Source of the DNA: Hippopus hippopus
Lineage: Eukaryota; Mollusca; Bivalvia; Cardiida; Cardiidae
Reading direction: 5' to 3'
NCBI GenBank assembly: GCA_946811185.2
Contig: OX328105.1
Coordinates: 48,918,845 to 48,982,844, forward strand
DNA length: 64,000 nucleotides
The notes below the pieces were generated by a model that was not told the DNA's origin, ran no database searches, and saw only the letters and a list, made by a program, of their open reading frames with translations. Position 1 is the stretch's first letter; every line of letters starts with the position of its first letter. This document shows positions 53,580 through 63,757 of the stretch, in pieces. The translations under genes were made by a program, and so were the position numbers.

Positions 53580-54545
53580 TAAAATGAGATTTCTAAGAAA
53601 CAGACTTCGAAAGATTGGATGTGTCATTTCTCAAAAATCATTCGGCGCAGTTGTTACGAAAAAATAAAATGGCGGGAAACGCCCAGCTGCTAGAACACTT
53701 TACGCAATGCCACTTCCTGTATCAATACCACATCCGGTCCCCAAGGCGCCACGTGGGCCGTTTTTGTGCTGAGAAAGGTTGATTTAACTGAGACATCTGT
53801 TTTTTCTGTGAACCCTAAGTTTGTTTAGGCTCGTCTGCTGTGTTGAATAGTGTACTATTTTTCGGCCTAGCTGAATGCATTGGCTTTTGACCGACTTCTT
53901 GGTATGGTGATATCGAATGAATGGATAGTGATCTGTGATTGGTAAAAAAACATGTACATGCTGATTCGGGGGGAGGGGAGGGGGGCTGCAGGCCTATTTG
54001 CTTGCACATTAATTATACCAATATACAAGCTTTGGTACCGCTAATCAATACACAAGGGCCTTTATTCACACCATAAAAAAGTAATATGACAGTTATCTTT
54101 TTCTTGTACTGTTTGGTGATTTAATATTATTCTAAGCGTTACTCGAAAAGCCAATTCTACATGTACATGTCTACACGAGTGTAATTTGATAAGGTAACTG
54201 CTTGAATGGGCGACTCTAGATCGTGATGCGAGACTGAAGTATGTCCGTTTGACGTTTTTTTTTTTCCCTTTTCAACGATGTTTGGAATTAGTTTGTAATC
54301 TTGAAATATATATTTGCCATGCTCTGTGAAAAGGGGGCGCAATGGATCAGCAAAAGGTACCGAGCCAGGTCAGCCTGCGCCGTCCGCGCAGCGGCTGAAC
54401 CTGGCCGAAACGTTTTGCTTTAGGCCAGTTTTCTGTTTGTCAAAGGACCATTATTTTTTTACTATTTTTTTCATATTGAACGACAAAAAAGAGTTTAAAT
54501 ATCCATTTTCCAGCTTCCTCTACGCCATATATCTTTTTACAAGAT
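53580..54545 (+). repeat. Block shared with 37.4 kb plus H-block copy
   Basis: 'cacatccggtccccaaggcg' followed by 'ccacgtgg', then 'attggcttttgaccgacttc' and further H-block segments, with an F2 copy inserted at 54314. A G-rich run lies at 53968. Confidence 0.6.
54314..54453. repeat. F2 partial copy
   Basis: 'gccatgctctgtgaaaaggg', hairpin 'gtcagcctgcgccgtccgcg', end 'tgtcaaaggaccatt'. Confidence 0.7.
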
Positions 54546-54713
54546 ATTTCTTGCTTTTATAACAATACACTATCTGCCCTGGTCATACATATCATACAAG
54601 TCTTCACAGAAAGGGAGGAAGTTTATGTTGAAAAATGAACAAATCTCTCCGTTCAATAATGCCTCACTAATACAACAATTGAGTAGCATTATCTATGCAT
54701 GTCGAAAAAAAAA

Positions 54714-54974
54714 GAGCCATACTCGGGCAAAAGGGGGTTATATGCAATCTCGCAATGCATTATACCATGCTGATTATCACATAATTATGGATGCATAAAA
54801 TCTATTTTGTCTCACAACTGGCTGAATCATGAGGTAGAATGGTCCTTGGACACGCAGAAAATTTACCCAAAGCAATATGTTTTGACCCAGGTCAGCCTGC
54901 GCGGACTGCTCAGGCTGACCTGGGTCGATACGTTTTGCAGATGCGTAAAACTCCCTTTTCACAGAGCGTAGCTC
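54714..54974. repeat. F2 copy, complete
   Basis: 261 bp between GAGCCATACTCGG and 'gtagctc'. The hairpin is 'ggtcagcctgcgcggactgc', and an intact 'aatcatgaggtagaatggtc' segment is present. Orientation is opposite to 51923. Confidence 0.85.
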
Positions 54975-55279
54975 AAATTGTTTTGAAACCAGCATGAAAT
55001 TATTTTGTTGGTTTTTTTTTTCTTTAAACCAAAAGTCTTTGCATTTTTGTAATTTTGTTTGAATCAACAACTTATTTTTCAATTTAATTTCAAAACGGTT
55101 GCTTTGTTTTTGTTGATGAATAGATTGTTTTAAACTGTAACTTTCATTGTAAATTTCCATTTGTATGAAAACTTTGCGAAGACAAAACTCTTTTACCAAG
55201 AGTGAAAGTGAGATGGAATTATATCTGTTGATTCACTTTCTCTTTTTGAAAACTTAGTAACATCGGATGTTAAAGTAAC

Positions 55280-55640
55280 AATAGCTACCAAAAGTAAACA
55301 AAGGCTGGTGTTAAAAATGCATTTAAATTTAAATCATATCATTTAAAAGTATGGAAGTTATTGTGGTGATGACATTCTCTTATTGTACGGTCGGTCCAAG
55401 TGATATAGTCGCTGGCAGAGAAATTTATTTCAAAACTAGGCTTAAAGTTGCCAGGTCACTCTATCTTTTTGTTTACTTTTTACCTGATTTTAAATTCATT
55501 TTTCTGCCAGCGATTACCATTTGAACGGACCACATAATAACAGATTTTCATCTTCACAATATTTTACATACTTTCGAATGATATGATTTAAATTTAAACA
55601 CATTTTAACACCTGCAATGTTTTTGGCCGCTGTTGGGCCT
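55280..55640. repeat. F5 palindrome, complete
   Basis: 'gtggtgatgacattctctta' faces 'cagattttcatcttcacaat'. Arms extend from 'aaagtaaacaaaggctggtg' to 'cgctgttgggcctttaag'. Confidence 0.75.
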
Positions 55641-55794
55641 TTAAGCTATGGAATCTATTGGATGCAATTTCAGAACAACTAAGACCAGACCCACACAGTC
55701 CGACGATACTCTGACTAAAAACAGCACACAAATCGCAGCATCTTAGTCGTCTCTGAACCCTGTAAGCTCCAAAGTCGATAACAGGGGCTTTTGT

Positions 55795-55870
55795 GGGCGG
55801 CATAGATCTAGATCAGACTGCACAGAATGTGCAGTCTGATCTTGGATCTATACCGTCCGCTTGTCTAGTC
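55795..55870 (+). repeat. F3 copy
   Basis: Perfect hairpin 'agatcagactgcacagaatg' with 'tgcagtctgatcttggatct'. Confidence 0.75.
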
Positions 55871-56125
55871 AAACCTTTAAGATACAAACTTTGTTACCAA
55901 AATTACCAAAGTTACTTGGAGAGAATGATGTGCGTATGTCTTTTTATGATTTAAAGCGGAGCAATACCTTTACTGGTCGCCTTGTCAAAATCGAAACCCT
56001 TTAATTGATATATAGGGTTTGACTTGAGCTGGCATTTGAGATAGAATTTTATCAAATGAGTCTATGGAAAAAAAAGTTAATAAACGAGCCTCTGGCGACC
56101 TTAATAACATTTTTGTAGACGAGTT

Positions 56126-56320
56126 TAACTCTTTACCAAACAAGCCCTGGTTTTAACGACCCTTGTAAAGAATCCTGGTAACCAGCATTTTCTCCTTTTC
56201 CAACAATGTTTTCCAGTCTATCAAGGACAAAGTCCGCCATTTGAGCCACTTTTGATTTGATGTCTGCAAATGTTTGCAATTAGGATAGGTCTAAAATTTT
56301 GTCGTTTGGTAAAGGTTAAT
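56126..56320 (+). repeat. F4 copy, left hairpin arm deleted
   Basis: 'aactctttaccaaacaagcc', 'tcctggtaaccagcattttc', right end 'ttttgtcgtttggtaaaggt'. Confidence 0.75.
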
Positions 56321-56820
56321 AAAGGTTTACTTCAGGAGCAAATTAGTGTCGAAATGTTTTTACTCACATAACATATTTTACGAATTATCGGTCAGAATAT
56401 GCAAACGTATAATTGCACACCAGATCATTTCAATGAATGAAACCCCTTCACTTCGCTAAAAGAAGTATAAATGACGTAACACGATGCTTATCTCAGACGT
56501 GAGTAAGATAAGAAAATGGGTTTATTACATTCTGTTACTAATAATAGTAACATTTTCTACTGGAAATGGTGTAATATCAGTGTCGCGCTAGGGCAGATAT
56601 GGCGGGGCAACGGGCTTATATCTGATATCCTGCCCCTTGACAAGATATTTGTTCTAAATCTATCGCAACAGAACACTCGTTCGTAAACTAAGGCTCTCAA
56701 AACATCTACTTTGAAAAAAAAAAAAAATGGCTGAATCAGTCCTTCAATCGCTAGCGGACAAATCTTCAGGACAACAGACAGTGATTGAGTCGCAAAACCG
56801 GCAGACACGATAAATAGAGA
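56321..56820. other. No gene recognised
   Basis: A 121-codon minus-strand frame spans 56557-56922 but crosses a poly-A run and an inverted repeat. No domain recognised. Confidence 0.45.
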
Positions 56821-56822
56821 AT

Positions 56823-56963
56823 AGATTGTTGTTGTCTTGGATTGGGAAAGTTTATTGGGCAAGGCGTAGTGTCTGTAGGCTAGTAGTTCTGCGAATCTTA
56901 TCCGTTGAGCCGGGGGAACCAAGCCTGATTAAGTTTCCCAATCCAAAGCACCAACAATCTATT
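56823..56963. repeat. Inverted repeat, arms about 27 bp
   Basis: 'agattgttgttgtcttggat' with 'tgggaaa' faces 'tttcccaatccaaagcacca' with 'acaatct'. A MITE-like small element. Confidence 0.7.
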
Positions 56964-57222
56964 CTATTTGTCCTGTTTCTCATTTATAATGCGTATGATA
57001 CTAAATTGAATATTTGGTTCGGAAAAACGCACATACCGTCATCTTTTTTAAAGTTCTATGAATACAGATGAAGAACTGTTTATTTAAAACGTTGCGATAG
57101 TCATGATGAATGATGCATGATTACGTCATGAACGTGACGTTTACCCGCAGAGAAAGAAGTTGTGTCGAACGAAGACAAGAGTTAGAAAAAAATCGAGCAA
57201 ATGATCAATGAATGTAATAAAC

Positions 57223-57365
57223 AGGTTATTACACAGCTGATGAGGGCCGAAGAGTGATATCGGCCCGCCACCTCGAAATTTGCCCTCGGGCTAAAGCCCT
57301 CAGGGCAGATATCAAGATTGCGGGCCGATATCACTCTCCGGTCCTCATCAGCCGTGTAATAACCT
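57223..57365. repeat. 143-bp palindrome
   Basis: AGGTTATTACACAGCTGATG and, further in, 'agtgatatcggcccgc' pair with the right arm ending in AACCT. The centre is 'ccctcgggctaaagccctcag', itself a hairpin. Confidence 0.8.
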
Positions 57366-57466
57366 CTATATATTACACGGAAAACAAGCGAGGTTATGTG
57401 TTAAAAACTCTGTTAACTCCGACGTCAATTGTGCATGTCTCAGGGTTCTTCATTCTAATTATTAAC

Positions 57467-57510
57467 GAAAGGTCAAGTTTCAGACTCGTCCAAAGTGAAA
57501 GCATTTGATT
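57467..57510 (-). repeat. F4 fragment
   Basis: 'tttcagactcgtccaaagtg' and 'aaagcatttg' only. Confidence 0.4.
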
Positions 57511-57784
57511 ATTCGAATTCACTTAAAATAAGAACTCAGAAAAGTATCGTTAGTACGACATGGTATGTCACTGGTAATATTCGTCGGCAGATGAAACTAT
57601 CGTTGGAACGAATATCTAGACGACCACATTTCTCAAATAAGTATGTAAAAACATATGTTATGTATTACATGAAAGAAAACTTTTTAAAAAAATGAAATTG
57701 CTCAAGATGAGCAACGTTTCTTCACAATTTCTTCACAATTTCAGGGTTTATGTTAAGCAAAAGGGCCGAATTAATCTTGAGGGA

Positions 57785-57885
57785 AGGACTCTTATTAATC
57801 CCCGGGCAGACGTATATAGTGGGACCGGGATCATCGAACCTACAACACATAGATTACTACAGCTAAGCCACTGGGGCTCGGGAGA
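57785..57885 (-). mobile_element. SINE-1 head
   Basis: Minus-strand A-box-like TGGCTTAGCTGTAGT and B-box GGTTCGATGATCC. Confidence 0.6.
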
Positions 57886-58116
57886 TGTCGAGAGAAATAC
57901 AACATAACAGTATACCCTGCTTATGCATTTTATTACATACGCTTTAATTTGAGGTCGGTCCTTTAACAAGGAGCATAGAAAGAAAAGAATAAAACATTTC
58001 ATAAAACTTAAATATAGATATTGGTCAGTGCCATGATGCCGATATCTTAATATCAACTCGGATCGTCAGTCTGAAAGTAAAACAAAAAGAAATAGTGAAA
58101 AACATGATATCTATCA

Positions 58117-58360
58117 TAAGCCTATGAAACTCCTTTGGTCTATCATGGAATACCAAAATTTTCAAATTCATTGCTCGTTCATCGGACATGGTGATTAAGA
58201 TAGCACATCTATTTACGCATCGCCTCTGCATCCTCTTTAAAAACAATATAGAGAGGGTGCGCCAACGTGCTATTTTTAGTAACAGTGTTCGATGGTCGAC
58301 CAATGAAAATTTCAGTGTTCCGTGAAAGACTAATGGAACTTCAAGGGCCTTTAGAATTAC
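58117..58360. repeat. MITE-like inverted repeat, about 240 bp
   Basis: The left arm 'actcctttggtctatcatgg' and the right arm 'tgttccgtgaaagactaatg' pair through 'accaatgaaaatttca'-type sequence. Relative of 13775-13945. Confidence 0.7.
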
Positions 58361-58707
58361 CACCTTGCATACTCCATTTCTGTCTTCCTAGAGTGCAATT
58401 ATTCTTTAAAAATGGCAAATGAAGGAATTTTTCCTAACGAGCAACTCCTCCTTTTGCCCTGATGTTTCGCCGTATTCACGTATTTACCCGTGTTTCATAT
58501 AGATTATCCATACTCTACGGGATTTTTCTTTTTTTTTTTTAAGTTGTCTGTTGCATTTTTGGAAGTTAATTAGTCAAGCTGTATTATCATAAAATAACTT
58601 TTAATCTGCTAAAAAAGTAAATAAAAATTAACAGTCCGTAGTGAAAACACAAGTACTGCAATTTAAACTTCTTCTTTTGGGCCAAAAATCTCACCACAGC
58701 GGGTAAT

Positions 58708-58762
58708 CTAGATCTAAGATCAGACTGCACAATCTGTGCAGTATGATCTCGATCTACACTTT
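58708..58762 (+). repeat. F3 hairpin
   Basis: 'aagatcagactgcacaatct' and 'gtgcagtatgatctcgatct'. Confidence 0.65.
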
Positions 58763-58799
58763 CAGCAATGGCAATTCATTTCAACGTCACTCAACCCAT

Positions 58800-58920
58800 A
58801 AACATTTGTCTTTGAAAATGTAGAAAACAGTGGGAAAAGGCGAAATGCTGATGAACAGCATTTACATCCTTTTCCTGCAATGTTTTCAAAAGCCCAGGAC
58901 TGTTCGGTAGAGGGTTGATT
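58800..58920 (-). repeat. F4 fragment
   Basis: Hairpin 'gcgaaatgctgatgaacagc' and end 'ttcggtagagggttga'. Confidence 0.6.
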
Positions 58921-59039
58921 GGATGTAGAATGGACTGTACACAGATCAGAATGTTCTAAAATACAGCCTAATCTATGTCTACCTTTTTTTGAAGTGGACA
59001 CCATAGGTTGCCATGCACAGTGTGTGAATTACTTCTTTA

Positions 59040-59255
59040 TAATACAGACCCGCAATTTTCACAGGAAGACGGTTTGTGAAAACATTATGGGAAAACGTTG
59101 AAAATACTAGTGACCAGCGTTTTGCCTTTTCCAAAGATACATCAACTCTATCAAAGACAACTGTCACAATTTGAGCAACATGCGAGTATTGTTTGTTGTT
59201 GTTGTTGTTGTGCGCAAATGCTTTCAACATGGGCGAGTCTAAAATTCTGTTGTTA
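59040..59255 (+). repeat. F4 copy, diverged
   Basis: 'agacccgcaattttcacagg', hairpin 'gaaaatactagtgaccagcg', right end 'tctaaaattctgttgttaac'. A TTG run lies at 59191-59209. Confidence 0.6.
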
Positions 59256-59370
59256 ACTCTTAGGCTGCTGAGCGCGACTCAGTGACCGTCTGCGGACAGC
59301 GTAGATCAAGATCAGACTGCACAGAACGTGCAGCCTGATCTTAGATCTACACTGTCCGATTAAGAGATTA
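59255..59370 (+). repeat. F3 copy
   Basis: 'cttaggctgctgagcgcgac', then the hairpin 'agatcagactgcacagaacg'. It directly abuts an F4 right end. Confidence 0.8.
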
Positions 59371-59499
59371 TTTTTCAAAAAATAAGTTTAAAATACCATT
59401 ACTCGGGTTGTTACTCTCGGTTTGAGAGTTTTATTTAATTTATGTTGCAGTATAACGGTTAGTTTCAAGACCAAAAAACATGCCAGGCGTTCCAAAGGT

Positions 59500-59935
59500 T
59501 TAACGCTGTAACAAACGACAACATTTCAGACTCGTTCATATTCAAAGTAGTCGCAGAGGACAACTTAAATGTAGCCTAAATTATATGGCATGCAACACGC
59601 AAAAAGGGGCATTCGAACATTTGCGTAAAGTGTAGTTCCGGATCAGCCTGCGCACTCCGCGCTGACTTATCCGAAACGACACTTTTCGTTTTAATGTAAT
59701 TTTCTGTTTTGTGCAAGTCTGCTGTAGGACAAAATCTAATGTAGTCGTTAAGTGCCGTCTCGGATTAGCCTGCGCGGACTGCGCAGGCTGATCCGAGACG
59801 ACACTTTACACAGATGTCCTTTTCGCGTGTTGCAGGCCTTATATTTTTTTCTTTGAAGGAATTTAAAATATTGTAGGAAAAAGCTTCTTTCCAAAAGCAC
59901 AGGGTCTTAAAAACTCGGAATTATAATGGTAAAGG
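59500..59935 (-). repeat. F4 copy split by an F1 insertion
   Basis: The left part 'gtaacaaacgacaacatttc' to 'cttaaatgtagcc' resumes at 59845 with 'attgtaggaaaaagcttctt' and ends '. . . aatggtaaaggg'. The F1 element lies between them, showing F1 jumped after this F4 copy. Confidence 0.65.
59587..59838. repeat. F1 copy, complete, nested in F4
   Basis: Ends GGCATGCAACACGC and 'gcgtgttgcaggcc', with TTATAT on both sides as a possible target duplication. Both internal hairpins are present, the first diverged. Confidence 0.85.
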
Positions 59936-59996
59936 GCCTCGAAAGTAAAGACTGTAAAATTTTATATCTAACTTTTTACCTTTTTATCCAATAATT

Positions 59997-61377
59997 TTAT
60001 CCTGTGGTGTTCACAATGCTGATAAGCACAACGATGATGATAACTGCGGGAAAAAAAAAACAATAAATGAGTCATGCTCTGGCAAATGGGGTTTAAAACA
60101 TCTGCTAAAAGTATCGACTCATGTCTGCCTGCACAGTCCGCGCAGGCTGAGCTATGTCGAAAGTTTTTGCTAACGTTAAAATTTCTGTATGTCAAAGGAC
60201 CATTTCTACCGGCTTAAAGCCCCCAGTAAATGCCAAAATATCAAAAGAGGAGAGATAATACATTTAAATTTAAATCATACCATTTTAAAGTATGGAAAAT
60301 ATTGTGGAGATGACAGTCTGTTATCGTGTGGTTGGGCCATATATTAGTCGCTGACAGAAAAAAAGAACTTTAAAACCAGGAAAAAGGTAAACAAAAGACA
60401 CCTAGTTTAACCTAGTTTTGAAATTAATTTCTCTGTCAGCGACCAACACTTGGACCGACCGTACAATGACAGATTGTCATCTTCACAATAATTTCCATAG
60501 TTTTAAATGGTATAATATAAATTTTTAAATGCATTAAATAAACACCCGATTTGTTTACATTTTGGCCTTTATTGTTACTTTAATATTCATTTTTCAGCAA
60601 GTTTCAGACTAAATGGGTCAATTCTATGTGACGACTTGCCTGGAATATTTATTTGCATAACGAAGATGTACCAAGCTCCTTTTTCCCATAGCGACACACA
60701 ATTTTGCATCATCTGTTTATGTATCCTTCTATATGTGAGCCATTCTCTGTGAAAAGGGGGTTTTATATATCTGCAAAATGTATCGATCCAGGTCAGCCTG
60801 CGCAGTCCGCGCAGGCTGACCGGGGTTGAAACTTTTTATTATTGTTAAATCTTTTTACGTATTTTTTTTTACAGAAATTTTTAAAAGATAATATTAAAGG
60901 GAATAATTTTCAAAATCATCTCCTTTCGCAAAAAAAAAAAAAAAAAAATTTACACCATTTTAAAATACAAGGATAGACAAAAATTACAAACGAATAGACG
61001 GACAATTCGAGAACAAAACTCAAGTACAAACAAACAAAATACGTACTGACGACTACAAGGCCAATAATGCCTCCACCGCCACCGATCCCAACACCAGGCG
61101 CTCCGAAACCGAAACCGCCCCCTCCGAATCCGAAACCTGGTCTTACTCCAACGATGACTGGGGAGAAACCACCGAATCCTGATCCGAACCCTCCGAACCC
61201 GAATCCTGATCCGAAACTCCCGCCAAATCCCTTTCCAAATCCTTTGCCGTAACCTTTACCTTGGAAGCTACTAAACATTGGATAGGAAGGATAGTGAGAA
61301 ATACCACCATAGGGGGTGGCCAAGGTGGCCGCGACGAACGCCGTCAACAAAATCGAAACTAGCGTGAAGGTCCTCAT
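59997..61377 (-). CDS. Gene D: secreted Gly-rich protein with hydrophobic tail, distant paralogue
   Basis: Join 61047-61377 and 59997-60043, giving 125 residues. The signal peptide is MRTFTLVSILLTAFVAATLA. Then TPYGGISHYPSYPM leads into KGYGKGFGKGFGGSFGSG repeats, VIVGVRPGFGFGGGG and GIGGGGG. The hydrophobic run IIGLVVV-IIIIVVLISIV is split by the intron at the hyphen, followed by NTTG. Donor A|GTACGT, acceptor TTTTCCCGCAG|TT, phase 1, intron 1.0 kb, as in genes A-C. The first coding exon begins at a strong acceptor, TTTCTCTTACAG|GCTACTC (61387), 10 bases before the ATG, so a 5' UTR exon exists upstream. A donor-like AAAAAG|GTAAAA after the stop (59980) suggests a 3' UTR exon. Reading on past the donor would give a 153-residue product from this Met, which I consider an artefact. 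The body resembles glycine-rich shell-matrix proteins (shematrin-like) in style only. Confidence 0.75.
60067..60214. repeat. F2 partial copy in gene D intron
   Basis: 'gagtcatgctctggcaaatg', hairpin 'gcacagtccgcgcaggctga', 'ctgtatgtcaaaggaccat'. Confidence 0.7.
60230..60590. repeat. F5 palindrome, complete, in gene D intron
   Basis: 'gtggagatgacagtctgtta' faces 'gacagattgtcatcttcaca'. Inner 'agtcgctgacagaaaaa' pairs with 'tctctgtcagcgac'. Confidence 0.75.
60600..60870. repeat. Two F2 partial copies in gene D intron
   Basis: 60600-60705 holds only the 'gacgacttgcctggaatatt' end. 60738-60870 opens 'gagccattctctgtgaaaag' and has the hairpin 'gcgcagtccgcgcaggctga'. Confidence 0.65.
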
Positions 61378-61387
61378 ACTGAGTAGC

Positions 61388-61860
61388 CTGTAAGAGAAAT
61401 CAAAACTTGACAGCACTGAGGTAATTGGGATTATATTTTATGTCTCTTTCAAAGTTTCTGTAATATCATGGATCTATACCGTCCACTTTTGTAGTTAAGC
61501 CTATAAGAAAATTGTTCTTTCGGAGTTTCAGTGGATTATAATTTCAGCCATTCAAAGAGACCGAGTTTATATTAATTTTATAGATATACATGTACCACAA
61601 ATACTGAGACACAATTGTACTTTAAACGGCTGACTCGTCGACACTGAAGAGGTGTAAAGCATATTAATGATGGGTCACAAAATTTGAGATTTTTTTTATC
61701 AAAACACAAGGTTATTATTCACTCTCACACGCTCAGTTGCCTAAAATAACTGGCTGAAACATTTAATTTGTAGAATTAACTTTGACTCCTGCATACGTAT
61801 TTTTTTTAGAAATACCTGTACTACCTTTTTATTTGTGAGTGTATGCTCTTTCTATATGGT
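61388..61860 (-). other. Gene D intron 1 or upstream region
   Basis: A possible promoter reads TATAGA (61856-61851), with a short exon ending ACAG|GTATT at 61816 on the minus strand. TATA and donor are weak and there is no paralogue for comparison, so this is only a candidate. Confidence 0.25.
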
Positions 61861-61866
61861 GTAATT

Positions 61867-62127
61867 GGCCTGCAACACGTGAAAAGGGGCATTCGGACAT
61901 TTGCGTAAAGTGTCGTCTCGGATCAGCCTGCGCTGTCCGCGCAGGCTAATCCGAAAGGACACTTTCCGTTTTTATATAATTTTCTGTTTTTCCCAAGTCT
62001 ACTCTAGCACAAAATCTAGTGTAGTCGTAAAGTGCCGTCTCGGATTAGCCTGCGCGGACTGCGCAGGTTGATCCGAGACGACACTTTACGCAAATGTCCG
62101 AATGCCCCTTTTCGCGTGTTGCATGCC
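61867..62127. repeat. F1 copy, complete (reference copy)
   Basis: 261 bp. Ends GGCCTGCAACACGTG and 'gcgtgttgcatgcc'. Hairpin cores are GCGCTGTCCGCGC and GCGCGGACTGCGC, with 'tgtaattttctgttt'-like linker between. Confidence 0.9.
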
Positions 62128-62866
62128 ATATAATAGGTTTTGCTATTTTTAATGCTATTGGTTATCTTCAATGTTATGCTGTTTTTCGCTACATCTCTTT
62201 GAATCATATCCCATGGTTCGTAAAGCCTGATTTTGTTTTCAAAGGGAGTAGACGACTAAGATTATCCTGCTTTTCCTTGCAGTCCAATCCTGGCATGTAG
62301 CCTACCCCATATACCCATTATACTGCTGTAACTAAAAGCCTATACCACTTTAAAAAAAAAAAGTAGCGTATCTAAAGATGGTTTTGCCCTCATGACGTTT
62401 TCTTCTTCTTCTTTTCCTTCTTCTTCTTCTTTTGCACCGAAATTCAAAATTCATGTTTTTTTTTTCTTCTTAAGCTATAGTATCAAAATCACAGCATGAG
62501 AATTTTGCTTAAGACATGAAGAATTTACAATCAATTTCAAAATAAAAGGTTTTTTACTAGGATTGATCTAACTTGTCCAACTTCCGTGTCATATAAAAAA
62601 ACAAACTTTGGTGTTTTTTTTAGCACTGATATTTGTACGAAGGTAGCAAAAAACTACTAACCTGTTCCCGTTTATTTGATGAACTACTAGGTAAGTGACG
62701 GCGACAGAGAGTTTTTAAACCATGTATACAATTATTATAGATCTGGGGACCGGAAACGATCAATCGTTTTCGCCCCAAAACATCCCAGATCACTTCCGCT
62801 ACCGGTGGGACTTCAGGAACTTTAGGTACAGTACTGACTTGTTATGTCTGACCGAAATCTTGTCAA
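62128..62866. other. No gene recognised
   Basis: Contains a TTC run at 62401-62430 and T/A runs. An acceptor-like CTTTTCCTTGCAG at 62270-62282 on the plus strand has no convincing exon. Confidence 0.45.
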
Positions 62867-63100
62867 GTTTACCCCTTTACCAACAAACTCGTACTTTAAC
62901 GACCCAAAGGAAGAGGGCGTTTGAAAAACATTGCAGGTAAAGGAGAAAATGGTGGTTACCAGCATTTTCTCCCTATTCCACATTTTCCTACGGTACCCTA
63001 TCCAAGACAATTACTTCCATTTTAGTCGTATTTGATTTGTCGTCTGCAAATGCTTTCGATTTTGAAGGACCCAAAATACCGTTGCTTGGCAAGGAATTAA
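62867..63100 (+). repeat. F4 copy, near complete
   Basis: 'tacccctttaccaacaaact' to 'cttggcaaggaattaa', hairpin 'gagaaaatggtggttaccag'. Confidence 0.8.
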
Positions 63101-63590
63101 TTGCTGTGCTCTTTAAAAAAATACATTCCGTTCTGATTCTTGATTTATATACATTCTACAACTTAACCTATGAATAGGGAAACAGAGGGTTTAGGCCAAG
63201 ATCAGACTGTAGTACATGAACGTGGTCTACGGTCGTGCATGGCAGGTTTTTTAACCGAGATATTCTTGATCTAAAATTACATTCTTTGTAGGTCTCAAGT
63301 TCGAGCAGGAAAGGCGATTCAACCTTCCTACAAGTTAAACACTTCTTTCTGACGTTTTAGAAGTATTCTATATTTGAAAACATTGAAAAAATGGAGAAAA
63401 AAAATCTCGTTTTAAGCAATTGCTTCATTTATTCCTACTTGTATTGACAGAAGGGTTGAATTTGTAAAAATTCCGTTTCCTATTTCGCCAGAGGCATGCA
63501 AATCAAGTCCAGCTGTGGTATAAGGAAGTCATAGATAACTGTATTAGTCGAACTGTTTTTCTTTTCTTTTCTTAAGGTTTAAATCGCTTT
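63101..63590. other. No gene; possible F3 remnant
   Basis: 'ccaagatcagactgtagtac' near 63198 is the only F3-like piece. The rest is unassigned. Confidence 0.4.
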
Positions 63591-63757
63591 CAACAGTATT
63601 TCAGTCATATCATGGGAACGATTTAGGGTGTCACCAGTCCTAGGCCTGGTTCTGTGCATAGTGCGATGCATAAGCTAAAATCCAACGTGCCCTACGCCGA
63701 CTAATTGGGAGGGAACAATAGGCCTTATTCTCCAACCATTCTTATCTAAAAGAACTT

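Larger units (their letters stand above)
39050..54545. repeat. Duplication unit 3 (gene C), more diverged
   Basis: Keeps exon 4, exon 3, exon 2, exon 1/promoter, SINE-2 (48.69 kb), GAT tract (52.2 kb), F5 half and the 53.58-53.85 kb block in the unit 2 order. Non-exonic matches are patchier than between units 1 and 2. The right boundary is uncertain. Confidence 0.6.

Noticed and set aside
56557..56922. 121-codon minus frame
   Set aside because: It runs over a poly-A stretch and part of an inverted repeat; no signal, domain or paralogue.
60916..61046. C-terminal extension of gene D past GLVVV
   Set aside because: It crosses a good donor (A|GTACGT) and ends in a poly-Phe run from poly-A. The spliced tail exon gives a family-consistent end.
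61067..61252. Proline-rich plus-strand frame
   Set aside because: Complement of the glycine codons of gene D; the signal peptide and splice sites lie on the minus strand.
63143..63151. TATATAAA on the minus strand as gene D promoter
   Set aside because: No convincing leader exon and donor follow within a short distance, and it is 1.8 kb from the first coding exon.
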